Assembly (NCBI RefSeq): GCF_000013985.1
Contig: NC_008048.1
Span: 62,001-126,000, forward strand
DNA: 64,000 nucleotides
DNA from: Sphingopyxis alaskensis RB2256
Lineage (GTDB): Bacteria; Pseudomonadota; Alphaproteobacteria; Sphingomonadales; Sphingomonadaceae
Direction: 5' to 3'
Shown here: one piece after another, positions 17,440 through 25,850 of the stretch
Position numbering within the stretch: the stretch's first letter is position 1
Layout of the letters: each line of letters opens with the position of its first letter
The notes under the pieces: model-generated
What the model saw: only the letters and a program-made list of their open reading frames with translations
Database searches by the model: none
What the model was told of the DNA's origin: nothing
Position numbers and translations under genes: made by a program

Positions 17440-17469
17440 GAAGGGCCTCGCCGTATAACGAAGCCCTTC
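17440..17469 (-). terminator. Intrinsic terminator of the small membrane gene
   Basis: GAAGGGC (17440-17446) pairs with GCCCTTC (17463-17469). On the minus strand the stem is followed by TTCTTTGT. It would stop transcripts from the gene at 17659-17934 before the next gene. Confidence 0.6.
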
Positions 17470-17658
17470 CGTCCTCTGCCGTCATGACCAAAGGAAGCCC
17501 CAACGGCTTTCCGGGTCGCAGGAAAGTCATTGCGCCATCACGCTAGGCCTATTTGGTCATGAGTCGAGTCAGCGTTGATAATCGCGACAGAGAGTCCGCT
17601 TACGCCCATTTCTTGCCGTGCCGCGCCGCGCGACTTTGCGGCATTTTCCGGGCCTCAT

Positions 17659-17934
17659 TCATTGCGACAGATAGGCGGACGCGAGCCACAAGCCCGGCAG
17701 CGCCATCGCAATGAACACCGGCACGCGCACGAAGGGCGTCTTGAAAAGCCAGCCCAGGCCGGCCAGCACCGCGACAATGATCAGCAGAATGATCCCCAAA
17801 CCCGACTGCACGCCGCGCCCCGCCGCATCCTGGTTTCCTTCGCTTGCAAAAATCAACGTCAGCGCACCGATGGCATCGACGACAACTACCGCCCAAAAAA
17901 TCCGATCCCACCACCGTCTTGTGCTTGCTGCCAT
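17659..17934 (-). CDS. Small three-helix membrane protein
   Basis: The ATG at 17934 is chosen because a GGATCGGGGGG stretch precedes it and the upstream residues are not hydrophobic. The protein of 91 residues has three membrane helices (IFWAVVVVDAIGALTLIF, LGIILLIIVAVLAGLGWLF and VPVFIAMALPGLWLASAY). It lacks catalytic motifs and I cannot name the family. Confidence 0.65.
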   Translation of the reverse strand: MAASTRRWWDRIFWAVVVVDAIGALTLIFASEGNQDAAGRGVQSGLGIILLIIVAVLAGLGWLFKTPFVRVPVFIAMALPGLWLASAYLSQ

Positions 17935-18043
17935 CGCACCCCCCGATCCCTTGACGATCCTTGATACACCATCTGCATCGTTGACACATGCGCGGCGCCA
18001 ATCCCGCAATCGGCGAGGCCCGATCGGCGTCGAGCGGTAAAAA

Positions 18044-18071
18044 GGCGGCGCGAAGTCTCCTTCGCACCGCC
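18044..18071 (-). terminator. Hairpin terminator on the minus strand
   Basis: GGCGGCGCGAAG (18044-18055) pairs with CTTCGCACCGCC (18060-18071) with one mismatch and a TCTC loop. On the minus strand the stem is followed by a run of T. It probably ends the transcript of the TlpA-like gene about 220 bases upstream; the stretch 18072-18290 shows no gene. Confidence 0.6.
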
Positions 18072-18290
18072 CTTCAACGATGAATGCAATCGCAAAAACA
18101 TCGCCCCCACCACGGAGTGATCACCTGGGTCGCGCCAGCGACCGCTCCGCGGAAGATCATGCCTTGGACGCAAACTCCGCTACGAAATAGTATGGAGACG
18201 CCAATTCGGTCCCCGGCGCTCGGCTCGGCGGCTGCTTCAGCGCATATTTAGGCAGGGTCCAGACTGTCCACGATCGGCCAAGACCGACAG

Positions 18291-19400
18291 CTATCCAAAG
18301 GTGAAGACATAGGCGCGAGCACCGGGGTCGAGGAATTCGATCTCGAATGTCCGGGCTCTGACGGCCGCGGACTGGCGAACGAGCTGGTAGAGCCTGTCCT
18401 TGGTAACGGTGCCCATGCCGTTCGCATCGGTATCCACACCATGATCTGTTCCGGGCGGCAAACCATCGAGCGTCACGCGGAAGCGGGCGGGTGTTCCGTC
18501 GCCGCGCGCGCCGAGGACCATGTGCAGGTCACGCGCCTCGAAGCGATAGCGTATCTTCGCCGACGCGGCGTCGGCGCGTGCGGACTCGGCGCCGACGGTC
18601 CATGCTCCGCCCAAGCCCCATTGGTTGGCCGGGACGGAAGAGGGAAGGCTATAGGTGAGGGGAGCGTCCCGCTTCAACCGTTGCGGCGCGGCGAGGCGGT
18701 CGGCCTGTCGGTATCCGACATAGGTCTCGGGCGAGCGCAGTTGGTCCCAATCGGGAGCCGCCTCTATCCCCTTGCCGATGTCGCCAGTCAGTTTTTCATT
18801 GATTGGCGCAGCCTTGGCTTCGGCGAGGAGTTGCTGGAGCAGCCGTTCGGACGCCGCATAATCGCCCTCGCCGAGACGATGGTGGCGGACCTGGCCTTTG
18901 GCATCGATGAAATAGAATCCTGGCCAGCCGTCGTTGCCGAACAGCCTCCAGGTCGCATAGTCGCTGTCGAGCTTGACCGGCCAGGTGACGCCGAGTTCCG
19001 CCACGGCGCGTCGGACCTTGTCACCATCCTTTTCGAAAGCGAATTCGGGTGTGTGGACACCGATGACGATCAGACCGTCGTCTTTATACTTCGCGGCCCA
19101 GTCGCGAATATAGGGCAGGGGCCGCAGCGAGTTTATGCACGAATAGGTCCAGAAATTGACAAGAACGACTTTGCCGCGCAGTGCCTGCGGCGTGCGCTCA
19201 GTCGTGTTGAGCCAGGGACCGTTGCCGGCAAGGGCCACAAGCGGCTGGCCGGGATATTCGGCGGCGGCGGCGCTCGGGATCGGGCTGGGCGTCGGGTTCA
19301 AGCGGCCGCCCGGTATGTCGCCGAAGCAATAGACGACCGCGCCGATCGCCGCGGTAACCGCGATCGCCGCAAATCCCAAACCGCGTCTTTTGCGTAGCAT
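18291..19400 (-). CDS. TlpA/DipZ-like thioredoxin-fold protein with only one active-site cysteine
   Basis: The ATG at 19400 lies behind AGAAGGAAATAGG. The 369-residue protein has an N-terminal membrane anchor (about 8-26). Next comes a periplasmic thioredoxin domain (55-200), then a C-terminal beta-sandwich (270-369) like that attached to DipZ proteins. The active site reads NFWTYSCINSLRPLP, so the second cysteine of the usual CINC is serine (C88, S91). Such a protein cannot cycle a disulfide in the normal way and may form mixed disulfides or serve a structural role. It is upstream of no obvious cytochrome maturation gene. Confidence 0.8.
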   Translation of the reverse strand: MLRKRRGLGFAAIAVTAAIGAVVYCFGDIPGGRLNPTPSPIPSAAAAEYPGQPLVALAGNGPWLNTTERTPQALRGKVVLVNFWTYSCINSLRPLPYIRDWAAKYKDDGLIVIGVHTPEFAFEKDGDKVRRAVAELGVTWPVKLDSDYATWRLFGNDGWPGFYFIDAKGQVRHHRLGEGDYAASERLLQQLLAEAKAAPINEKLTGDIGKGIEAAPDWDQLRSPETYVGYRQADRLAAPQRLKRDAPLTYSLPSSVPANQWGLGGAWTVGAESARADAASAKIRYRFEARDLHMVLGARGDGTPARFRVTLDGLPPGTDHGVDTDANGMGTVTKDRLYQLVRQSAAVRARTFEIEFLDPGARAYVFTFG

Positions 19401-19526
19401 TGACCTATTTCCTTCTGATGCGTGCCAGCCCTTCAAGGGCCGGACATGCGGCTGCGTTCCCCGCGCCTGTGCGTTTCGGTTGCGAGGGCAGGGACGTTAC
19501 ATTCTTTGCGTTCGACGTTCCGCTTG

Positions 19527-20579
19527 TCATGCCGGAGTCGCCGCCTGCAGTACGGCGTCGGCAAAAGCCTTGGGCGCCTCTTGCGGTAGATTATGCCCGA
19601 TGCCGCCAGTGATATTGCGGTGAGCGTATTTCCCCGTGAATTTCTTGGCATAGGCGGCTGGATCGGGGTGCGGAGCGCCATTCGCGTCGCCTTCAAGGGT
19701 GATCGTCGGCACGCCGATGGTCGGGCTTTCGGCGAGACGCTTTTCCAGTGCATCATATTTCGGATCGCCTGCTGCCGCACCCAATCGCCAGCGGTAATTA
19801 TGGATCACGATCGCGACATGGTCGGGATTGTCGAATGCCTGCGCCGATCGGTCGAAGGTCGCATCATCGAACTTCCATTCGGGCGATGCCGTATGCCAGA
19901 TGAGTTTGGCGAACTCCTTGCGATTGGCCTCATAACCGCGCTCGCCGCGGTCGGTCGCAAAGTAGAATTGGTACCACCAGCTCAGCTCGGCTTTCGGAGG
20001 TAGCGGCATGACATTGGCCTGCTGACTGCCGATGAGATAGCCGCTGACCGACACCAGTGCAGTGACGCGCTCGGGCCAGATCGCGGCAACGATGCAGGCG
20101 GTGCGTGCACCCCAGTCGCATCCTGCAACCGTCGTGGTCTGGATCCTGAGCGCATCCATCAGCGCGATCACATCCTGTGCCAACGCGGCTTGCTGACCGT
20201 TGCGCAGCGTGTCGGCCGCAACGAACCGCGTGGCACCATATCCGCGCAGATAGGGAATAATCACGCGGTAGCCTGCCTTGGCAAGCAGCGGCGCGACCTC
20301 TTCGTAACAATGGATGTCATACGGCCAGCCGTGTAAGAGAATGGCGACCTGCCCCTTGGGCGGACCCATTTCGATATAGGCGATGTCCAGTTCGCCTGCC
20401 CGTATCTGCCGCAACGGCCCCAACGTGGGAGAGGAGCCGGCGGCCATGGGTCGCGTCGGGGCAAGTAGCGCGGCTTGTGATGTGCCGGGCAGGCCGAGGG
20501 CCGTCATTGCCATTCCGGCTGCGCCAAGCCCGGCCGTCTGGAGGAAAAGCCTGCGATCGGTGTCGCTATGATCGGTCAT
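19527..20579 (-). CDS. Tat-exported alpha/beta hydrolase (epoxide hydrolase-like)
   Basis: The ATG at 20579 follows AAAGGAT. A twin-arginine signal (DRRLFLQTAG) leads into an alpha/beta-hydrolase fold. HGWP at 83-86 supplies the oxyanion region, GCDWGA has aspartate D155 as nucleophile, and the C-terminal GGIGHNLPQE has the catalytic histidine. An aspartate nucleophile in a DWG motif marks epoxide hydrolases and haloalkane dehalogenases rather than esterases. The gene sits 45 bases after the DUF6130 gene and is likely co-transcribed with it and the TetR gene upstream. Confidence 0.85.
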   Translation of the reverse strand: MTDHSDTDRRLFLQTAGLGAAGMAMTALGLPGTSQAALLAPTRPMAAGSSPTLGPLRQIRAGELDIAYIEMGPPKGQVAILLHGWPYDIHCYEEVAPLLAKAGYRVIIPYLRGYGATRFVAADTLRNGQQAALAQDVIALMDALRIQTTTVAGCDWGARTACIVAAIWPERVTALVSVSGYLIGSQQANVMPLPPKAELSWWYQFYFATDRGERGYEANRKEFAKLIWHTASPEWKFDDATFDRSAQAFDNPDHVAIVIHNYRWRLGAAAGDPKYDALEKRLAESPTIGVPTITLEGDANGAPHPDPAAYAKKFTGKYAHRNITGGIGHNLPQEAPKAFADAVLQAATPA

Positions 20580-20624
20580 GATGATATCCTTTTTTGGTTT
20601 GCCCAAGGGGATCGGCGGTTTGGA

Positions 20625-21080
20625 TCAATGATGCGGTGTGGTTGTCGCCGGCACGGTGAACGCGACAACCGCGCGATCGAGCGGCATGTGGTTCGCATCG
20701 GCGAGGATGAACTCGACCTCGTGCGGGCCGGGCGGTAACCCAACCAGAATGACCGGTTCGCCGCTGGCGTCGGCCCAGTGCCAAGGCGCGCGATCGACGG
20801 TGACGTGGATATGGCCGATGCGCGGTGAGACATCGAGCGCGTTCGGACCGAACACCGGCTGGATTCGCAGATTGTCGGCACGATACTGGATGAAGACTTG
20901 GCCGCGGGCGAGAGGGCCGGGAAGCGGAGGGTCGACGATGATCCGCGCTGGCAGTTGCGGTGCGCTCCAAGGGACGACGCCAGCGGGCCCGACGATGTCT
21001 CGTGCGGTCTGCGCGGAAGCGGGCGCGGCGAAGGCGAATGCGACCAAAAGCGCTAGGGCGTATTTCATTTGTCTGGGCAT
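20625..21080 (-). CDS. Secreted DUF6130-type protein
   Basis: The ATG at 21080 lies behind GGAGA; the signal peptide is cut near ASA-Q. The body has conserved-looking blocks IIVDPPLPGPLARGQVFIQY, SPRIGHIHVTVD, WHWADASG and LVGLPPGPHEVEFILADANH. I associate these with DUF6130, a small periplasmic beta-sandwich family of unknown function. It lies between a TetR repressor and a secreted epoxide-hydrolase-like gene on the same strand, so all three may form one unit. Confidence 0.75.
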   Translation of the reverse strand: MPRQMKYALALLVAFAFAAPASAQTARDIVGPAGVVPWSAPQLPARIIVDPPLPGPLARGQVFIQYRADNLRIQPVFGPNALDVSPRIGHIHVTVDRAPWHWADASGEPVILVGLPPGPHEVEFILADANHMPLDRAVVAFTVPATTTPHH

Positions 21081-21188
21081 CGAAGGTCTCCAGTGGGCGC
21101 GCGACGCGCCCGATGCTGCCGGATCGTCAGCATGGGAAATGCAAGGGCGCCGAAAGCTACCCAACCCATCAAACGTCGAGAGATCGTC

Positions 21189-21740
21189 TCAATTCAAGGC
21201 GTGCCACATGGCGTTAAACCCGCGCTCACAATATTCGTCGGCTTCCTTGGGATGGCCGATCATGAAGTCGATTGTCGTCGACACCCAGGCATCGACAAGT
21301 TCGATGACGTAGAGCGGCGGCCCATCCCCGAGGGTGCCATGCTCGCTCGCACGCTCAATTATCTTGAAAACCGGTGAAGCATAATCATCGGCTTGGCGGC
21401 GCTCGACCGACAACTTCAGGATCGCCTGCGCGCGCCGCTTCGACGGGTTCGATGCGCCCCAATGCGTCCAGCGAACCCACAGATGACGAAACTGGTCTCG
21501 AGCGCTTTCGTCACCGGGCATATCGGCCATCACCGTGTCGGTCATCTCCGCGCTCAGCTCGACATAGAGGGTCCGCAGCAATTCGGCCTTGGTGTTGAAA
21601 TAGGCAAAGACCGAGCCATGCGGCACGCCGGCCTGTTTTGCGATCTCCGCAGTTGGCGCGCCCAGACCCTGCTCTGCGATCAACCCGGTCGTTGCCGCAA
21701 GGATGGCGTTTCGCTTCTGCTCGCTCTTTGGTCTCGCCAA
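21189..21740 (-). CDS. TetR-family repressor
   Basis: The protein has 183 residues and starts at TTG 21740 behind AAAGGGA. The N-terminal helix-turn-helix is clear (AEIAKQAGVPHGSVFAYFNT), and the ligand domain ends in a helix containing DEYCERGFNAMWHAL. It is divergent from the short-chain dehydrogenase at 21846, with a near-ideal palindrome (21767-21788) between them. It most likely represses both directions. The ligand is unknown; nearby substrates suggest a hydrophobic aldehyde, ketone or epoxide. Confidence 0.9.
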   Translation of the reverse strand: MARPKSEQKRNAILAATTGLIAEQGLGAPTAEIAKQAGVPHGSVFAYFNTKAELLRTLYVELSAEMTDTVMADMPGDESARDQFRHLWVRWTHWGASNPSKRRAQAILKLSVERRQADDYASPVFKIIERASEHGTLGDGPPLYVIELVDAWVSTTIDFMIGHPKEADEYCERGFNAMWHALN

Positions 21741-21766
21741 AATCGTCCCTTTCAGTCTTCACTATA

Positions 21767-21788
21767 AATGACTGACTACTCAGTCATT
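21767..21788. promoter_or_regulatory. TetR-type operator palindrome
   Basis: AATGACTGA (21767-21775) and TCAGTCATT (21780-21788) are exact reverse complements across the 4-base spacer CTAC. The site lies 27 bases from the tetR start and 58 bases from the dehydrogenase start. That is where the repressor encoded next to it would block both promoters. Confidence 0.85.
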
Positions 21789-21845
21789 GTCAAACCTTAT
21801 CGCTGTTCCTATGTTGGCGCGCTCCCCGCTTCCAAAGGAATCATC

Positions 21846-22697
21846 ATGACAGAAACATATTTCGTGACCGGCAGCTCGGTCGGACTCGGCCGCTCGATAG
21901 TGGAGGCCGCGCTCGCGCAAGGCCACAATGTCGTTGCGACGGCCCGTAACCCCGCAGTTCTTGAAGACCTGGCCGCGCGCTATTCCGGGCAATTGCTGGC
22001 CGTGAGGCTCGATGTCACAGATGCCGAGGGTGCGCGCGACGCTGTCCGGCAAGCTGTTGATAAGTTCGGACGCCTCGATGTCTTGATCAACAATGCCGGC
22101 TTTTCGGGCGTCGGGTCGATCGAAGATATGCCGCTCGAACTCATCGAGGCACAGCTGTCGACCAATTTCCTTGGCGCGGTCAATCTGACCCGGGCGGTGC
22201 TCCCGACGATGCGGGCACGGGCGCGCGGTCGCATCCTGCTTGTCTCTTCCATCGGGGCACGTATCGCCACCGCAGGGGCCGGCGTCTATTATGCGTCCAA
22301 GGCCGCGGTCTCGGCGCTTGCCGAAACGCTCGCGCTGGAAGTCGGCCCCCTCGGTATCCAGGTCACGGCGGTCGAACCCGGTGCGATGCGCACGCGCTTT
22401 GCCGAAGCCGGCTCGCTGCAGGTCTCGCCGTTCGGCCCGGCCTATGAGGCGACCGTCGGGACGACGATCGGGATGATGCAATCGCCCGAGTACAACAACA
22501 TCTTGCGCGATCCCGACGGCGTGGCAGCGATGATCCTTCAAGTGGCTGCACTGGACGATCCACCCTCCCGAATTCTTGCCGGCGCAGACTCGTTCGAAAT
22601 GGGCATTGGTTCAGGCGACGCGAGGCGCGCTTCTGATCTGCATTGGGAAAAGCTGAGCCGCTCGGCCACCGTGGAAGAAAGGCTCCTGTCGGCCTGA
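21846..22697 (+). CDS. Short-chain dehydrogenase/reductase
   Basis: The ATG at 21846 lies behind AAAGGAAT. The 283-residue SDR has the nucleotide motif TGSSVGLG, NNAG at about 81-84, catalytic YYASK (tyrosine and lysine) and the C-terminal substrate loop. The classical G-x3-G-x-G and Y-x3-K elements are intact, so it should be an NAD(P)H-dependent oxidoreductase. The substrate is not evident. It is controlled from a shared region with the divergent TetR gene. Confidence 0.88.
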   Translation: MTETYFVTGSSVGLGRSIVEAALAQGHNVVATARNPAVLEDLAARYSGQLLAVRLDVTDAEGARDAVRQAVDKFGRLDVLINNAGFSGVGSIEDMPLELIEAQLSTNFLGAVNLTRAVLPTMRARARGRILLVSSIGARIATAGAGVYYASKAAVSALAETLALEVGPLGIQVTAVEPGAMRTRFAEAGSLQVSPFGPAYEATVGTTIGMMQSPEYNNILRDPDGVAAMILQVAALDDPPSRILAGADSFEMGIGSGDARRASDLHWEKLSRSATVEERLLSA

Positions 22698-22802
22698 CCG
22701 GCTCGGAGATCATGCAAGCTTGGCGCGGTTCTGCAACGGTGGGCCAGACTACTGCCGAACTTCGAGCATCTCGGTGCGATCGAGCGCCGCCTGCCTGCGG
22801 GT

Positions 22803-23024
22803 TCAGTGGATGACGCGGTCCACCTGAGCCTGCAGGCGGGGGCTGATCAGGAGAATGGCTGGTATGACGATGGCGTAGGCGACGGCCCAGGATCGAAGCC
22901 ATTTCGCGACGAAATCCGTTGGGAAGCCGAAGTTGATGGCGAGTAGCGAAAAGGAGATAATTCCCGTCGTCACGACGCCCATCAGGAGCGCGAACGCAAT
23001 CTTTCGTTTCAGTTGAGTGTTCAT
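22803..23024 (-). CDS. DUF2798 small membrane protein
   Basis: The protein of 73 residues has two membrane helices (FALLMGVVTTGIISFSLLAI and AVAYAIVIPAILLI). The pattern M-G-V-V-T-T-G-I-I-S-F and the terminal P-R-L-Q-x-Q-V fit DUF2798. Function unknown. It is the last gene of a minus-strand run (SDR, epoxide hydrolase, Ohr, DUF2798) with gaps of only 34-50 bases. Confidence 0.85.
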   Translation of the reverse strand: MNTQLKRKIAFALLMGVVTTGIISFSLLAINFGFPTDFVAKWLRSWAVAYAIVIPAILLISPRLQAQVDRVIH

Positions 23025-23074
23025 TTTCTTGCTCCTGGATGGGACGCCGGTGACGGCTCACGAATGGCAGGCGA

Positions 23075-23491
23075 TCAGACGAGGTTGATCTCGACATTGA
23101 TGTTGCCGCGCGTCGCTTTCGAATAGGGACAGGTCTGGTGCGCCATATCGACGATCGCGCGAGCCGTTTCCTTGTCGACGCCGGGCAAGCTGATATTGAG
23201 GCGCGCCTGAAGCAGATAGGCATCGCCGGTCATTCCCAGATCAACCTCGGCATCGATCGCGAGATCGGCTGGGAGTTTGACGTCCAGCTTCTTGGCGGCA
23301 AGGCCCATTGCGCCCTCGAAACACGCCGACCAGCCAGCGGCGAACAATTGTTCGGGGTTGGTCCCGCCGCCCGGCCCGCCGGGACTGGAAAGCTTGACGT
23401 CGAGCCTTCCGTCCGAGCTGGTCGATTTGCCATCGCGGCCTCCGGTGGTGTGGGTCTTGGCGGTGTAGAGGATCTTGTCGGGCTTGCTCAT
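23075..23491 (-). CDS. ohr: Organic hydroperoxide resistance protein
   Basis: This 138-residue OsmC-superfamily protein has the two redox cysteines C57 (AGWSACFEGAM) and C121 (TCPYSKATRGN) and the Ohr-type N-terminus (ILYTAKTHTTGGRDG). Ohr reduces organic hydroperoxides using lipoyl thiols. It lies between an epoxide hydrolase and DUF2798. No OhrR-type gene is adjacent; the LysR protein at 25851-26753 is the nearest regulator on the same strand. Confidence 0.95.
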   Translation of the reverse strand: MSKPDKILYTAKTHTTGGRDGKSTSSDGRLDVKLSSPGGPGGGTNPEQLFAAGWSACFEGAMGLAAKKLDVKLPADLAIDAEVDLGMTGDAYLLQARLNISLPGVDKETARAIVDMAHQTCPYSKATRGNINVEINLV

Positions 23492-23526
23492 GATCTTGTT
23501 CCTTTGATGAGGGGGTCGTCAGTCGT

Positions 23527-24873
23527 TCACTTCTTCTCGCGCAAGGGGCGGAAGGCGGCGCGGATCTCGGCAGCGAACAGCTCGGGCTGTTCCCAGGCGG
23601 CGAAATGACCGCCCTTGTCGACCTCGTTCCAGTAGATGAGCTTCTTGAAGCTCTTTTCGCCCCAGCTGCGCGGCGCGCGATAGATCTCGCCGGGGAAGAC
23701 GGTCACCGCGACCGGCACCTTGCTGATCTCGATCGCGTTGAACGGACCGCCCGGGCCCTGCGCGGCATCCCAATAGCTGCGCGATGACGAGGTTCCGGTG
23801 TTGGTCAGCCAGTAAAGGGTGATGTTGTCGAGTATCTCGTCGCGCGTCAGCACGCTTTCGGGATTGCCACCGCTATCCGTCCAGGTCGCGATCTTCTCGT
23901 AGAGGAAAGCTGCAAGCCCGACCGGAGAGTCCGACAGGCCGTAGCCGAGCGTCTGCGGGCGCGTGTTCATCATTTCGGCATAGCCGAAGCCCTTGCCGTA
24001 GAAGGTCTCGAGACCGGCGTAGGCGATCTTCTCTTCGGGAGAATAGCTGTCCGGAGCCGGTTGCTTGGCGCGGACGAGCTTGAGAACGCCCGGCGGAACG
24101 GTGCCCGGCATATTGGTATGGATGCCAAGCAATCCTTCGGGTGCCTGCACGGCCAGCACCTGCGAAATGATCGCGCCCCAATCGCCGCCCTGCGACACAT
24201 AATTCTTGTAGCCGAGACGCTTCATCAGCACATCCCAGGCGCGCGCCACCCGGGCCGGATCCCATGCCTCGTTCGGCTTGCCGGAAAACCCATAACCCGG
24301 ATAGGTCGGCATGATCAGGTCGAAGGCGTCTTCGGCCTTCCCGCCGTGCGCGGTCGGATCGGTAAGCGGTCCGACGGTTTTCAGCAGCTCGAACGGTGAG
24401 CCGGGCCAGCCGTGCGTCATGAGCAGCGGCATCGCACCCTTATGCTTCGAGCGGATGTGGATGAACTGGATGTCGAGACCGTCGATGGTGGTGATGAACT
24501 GCGGCACGGCGTTGAGGCGGGCTTCGCCCTTGCGCCAGTCATAGTCAGTGCCCCAATAACGGACGAGGGGTTCGAGACGGTCGAGTTGCACACCCTGCGA
24601 TGCGTCCGAAACCTTTTCGCGATCGGGCCAGCGCGTCTCGGCGAGACGGCGGCGAAGATCCGTGAGCGCCTCTTCGGGGATGCTCACATGAAACGGGCGG
24701 ATGGACTCGTCTTGCGGTGCGGCGACCGCCGCAGCGGCCGAGACCGTGATAGCGGTGGACGGGCCAGCGCTGCTGGCGAAGCTCGGGCTGGACTGGAGGG
24801 TCATGCCGAGCGCCGCGACAGAAATGGCGGTGGACAGCAGGCGGCGGAGCGAAATTGATTTGGCGGGGGACAT
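23527..24873 (-). CDS. Secreted epoxide hydrolase (EHN domain type)
   Basis: The ATG at 24873 follows CAGGAG. The product has a signal peptide (cut near FASSAG). Then comes the epoxide-hydrolase N-terminal lid segment (IRPFHVSIPEEALTDLRRRL onwards) and an alpha/beta-hydrolase domain with THGWPGSPFELLK and QGGDWGAIISQ, where the aspartate is the nucleophile. This is the juvenile-hormone or microsomal-type epoxide hydrolase family. It is co-directional with an SDR 34 bases upstream and Ohr 35 bases downstream, which suggests a detoxification operon. Confidence 0.9.
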   Translation of the reverse strand: MSPAKSISLRRLLSTAISVAALGMTLQSSPSFASSAGPSTAITVSAAAAVAAPQDESIRPFHVSIPEEALTDLRRRLAETRWPDREKVSDASQGVQLDRLEPLVRYWGTDYDWRKGEARLNAVPQFITTIDGLDIQFIHIRSKHKGAMPLLMTHGWPGSPFELLKTVGPLTDPTAHGGKAEDAFDLIMPTYPGYGFSGKPNEAWDPARVARAWDVLMKRLGYKNYVSQGGDWGAIISQVLAVQAPEGLLGIHTNMPGTVPPGVLKLVRAKQPAPDSYSPEEKIAYAGLETFYGKGFGYAEMMNTRPQTLGYGLSDSPVGLAAFLYEKIATWTDSGGNPESVLTRDEILDNITLYWLTNTGTSSSRSYWDAAQGPGGPFNAIEISKVPVAVTVFPGEIYRAPRSWGEKSFKKLIYWNEVDKGGHFAAWEQPELFAAEIRAAFRPLREKK

Positions 24874-24907
24874 AGTCTTTCTCCTGTTTCGGACTGGTCG
24901 AGGGCGT

Positions 24908-25717
24908 TCAAGCGGCGGCGGCAACGGCCCGATATCGATCGGCCGGGTTGGTCAGCGACAGATTGGGGAGCATCGCGGTCCGGGCCGCTTCGAACGCGGT
25001 CCACTCAGCGGCATCGGGGAGCGCGGGAATGGTGACGGTCTCGCCAAGTTCGAGACCGGCGAGCGCCGCGTCGACCATGGCGTCGGCCGACATCACGATC
25101 TCGGCGGGGACGCCGGACAGCGGCACACCCGACAGGTCCCAGAATTCGGTCGCCGTCGCGCCGGGCAGGACAACCTGGACGCGGACGCCCTTGTCGGCGA
25201 GCTCGGCGTGCAGCGAAGCCGTGAGCGCCACGACGAAGGCCTTGGTCGCGCCGTAGACGCCGTTGAGCATGAACTCGGGGGCGATCGCGACGGTCGATGC
25301 GATGTTGATGATCGTGCCGTTGCCGGCTGCAGCAAAACGCTGGGCGACGGCATAGGTCAGCCGGGCGAGCGCGGTCGCATTGATGTCGATCATTGATTCC
25401 ATCTGATCGATGTCGGCCTGCCACGTCGGGACCGGCGCGCCGATACCCGCATTGTTGACCAGCATCGTGATGCGGCGATCGTTGATGAGGCGCGCTTCGA
25501 TCAGGCGCAGCTCGCCGGGATTGGAGAGGTCGGCGGGCACGGTGTCGACATTGCGACCGGTGGCTGTGCGAATGGTTGCGGCGACCTGATCCAGCTTTGC
25601 GGCGTTGCGCGCAACCAGGATCAGATCATATCCTTGGCGCGCCAGGCGGTCGGCATAGATCGCACCGATTCCGGTGGAGCCGCCAGTGATGAGGGCAGTG
25701 CCCTTTGCTTCGTTCAT
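24908..25717 (-). CDS. Short-chain dehydrogenase (COG0300 type)
   Basis: ATG 25717 behind AAGGAAGAG is taken as the start, although the frame stays open well upstream. This 269-residue SDR has TGGSTGIGAIYA, NNAG and the catalytic YGATK. The family covers ketoreductases of broad specificity. It is the first gene of the minus-strand detoxification run and is 133 bases after the LysR gene. Confidence 0.88.
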   Translation of the reverse strand: MNEAKGTALITGGSTGIGAIYADRLARQGYDLILVARNAAKLDQVAATIRTATGRNVDTVPADLSNPGELRLIEARLINDRRITMLVNNAGIGAPVPTWQADIDQMESMIDINATALARLTYAVAQRFAAAGNGTIINIASTVAIAPEFMLNGVYGATKAFVVALTASLHAELADKGVRVQVVLPGATATEFWDLSGVPLSGVPAEIVMSADAMVDAALAGLELGETVTIPALPDAAEWTAFEAARTAMLPNLSLTNPADRYRAVAAAA

Positions 25718-25850
25718 CGCTCTTCCTTTCGAAGAAGGTTGGGATGCCGACCGACCGGTTTGATCGGGGCGACCAGAGCGATTTAGAGGGTGGGGAGAAT
25801 GGCGGTAGAAAGGGAAAGCGAGAGCAAGCCTCTCATTCTCGGCATCGCGG

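Noticed and set aside
18441..19397. A 318-codon plus-strand frame opposite the TlpA/DipZ-like gene
   Set aside because: Antisense shadow; the minus-strand protein has recognisable thioredoxin features and a good ribosome site.
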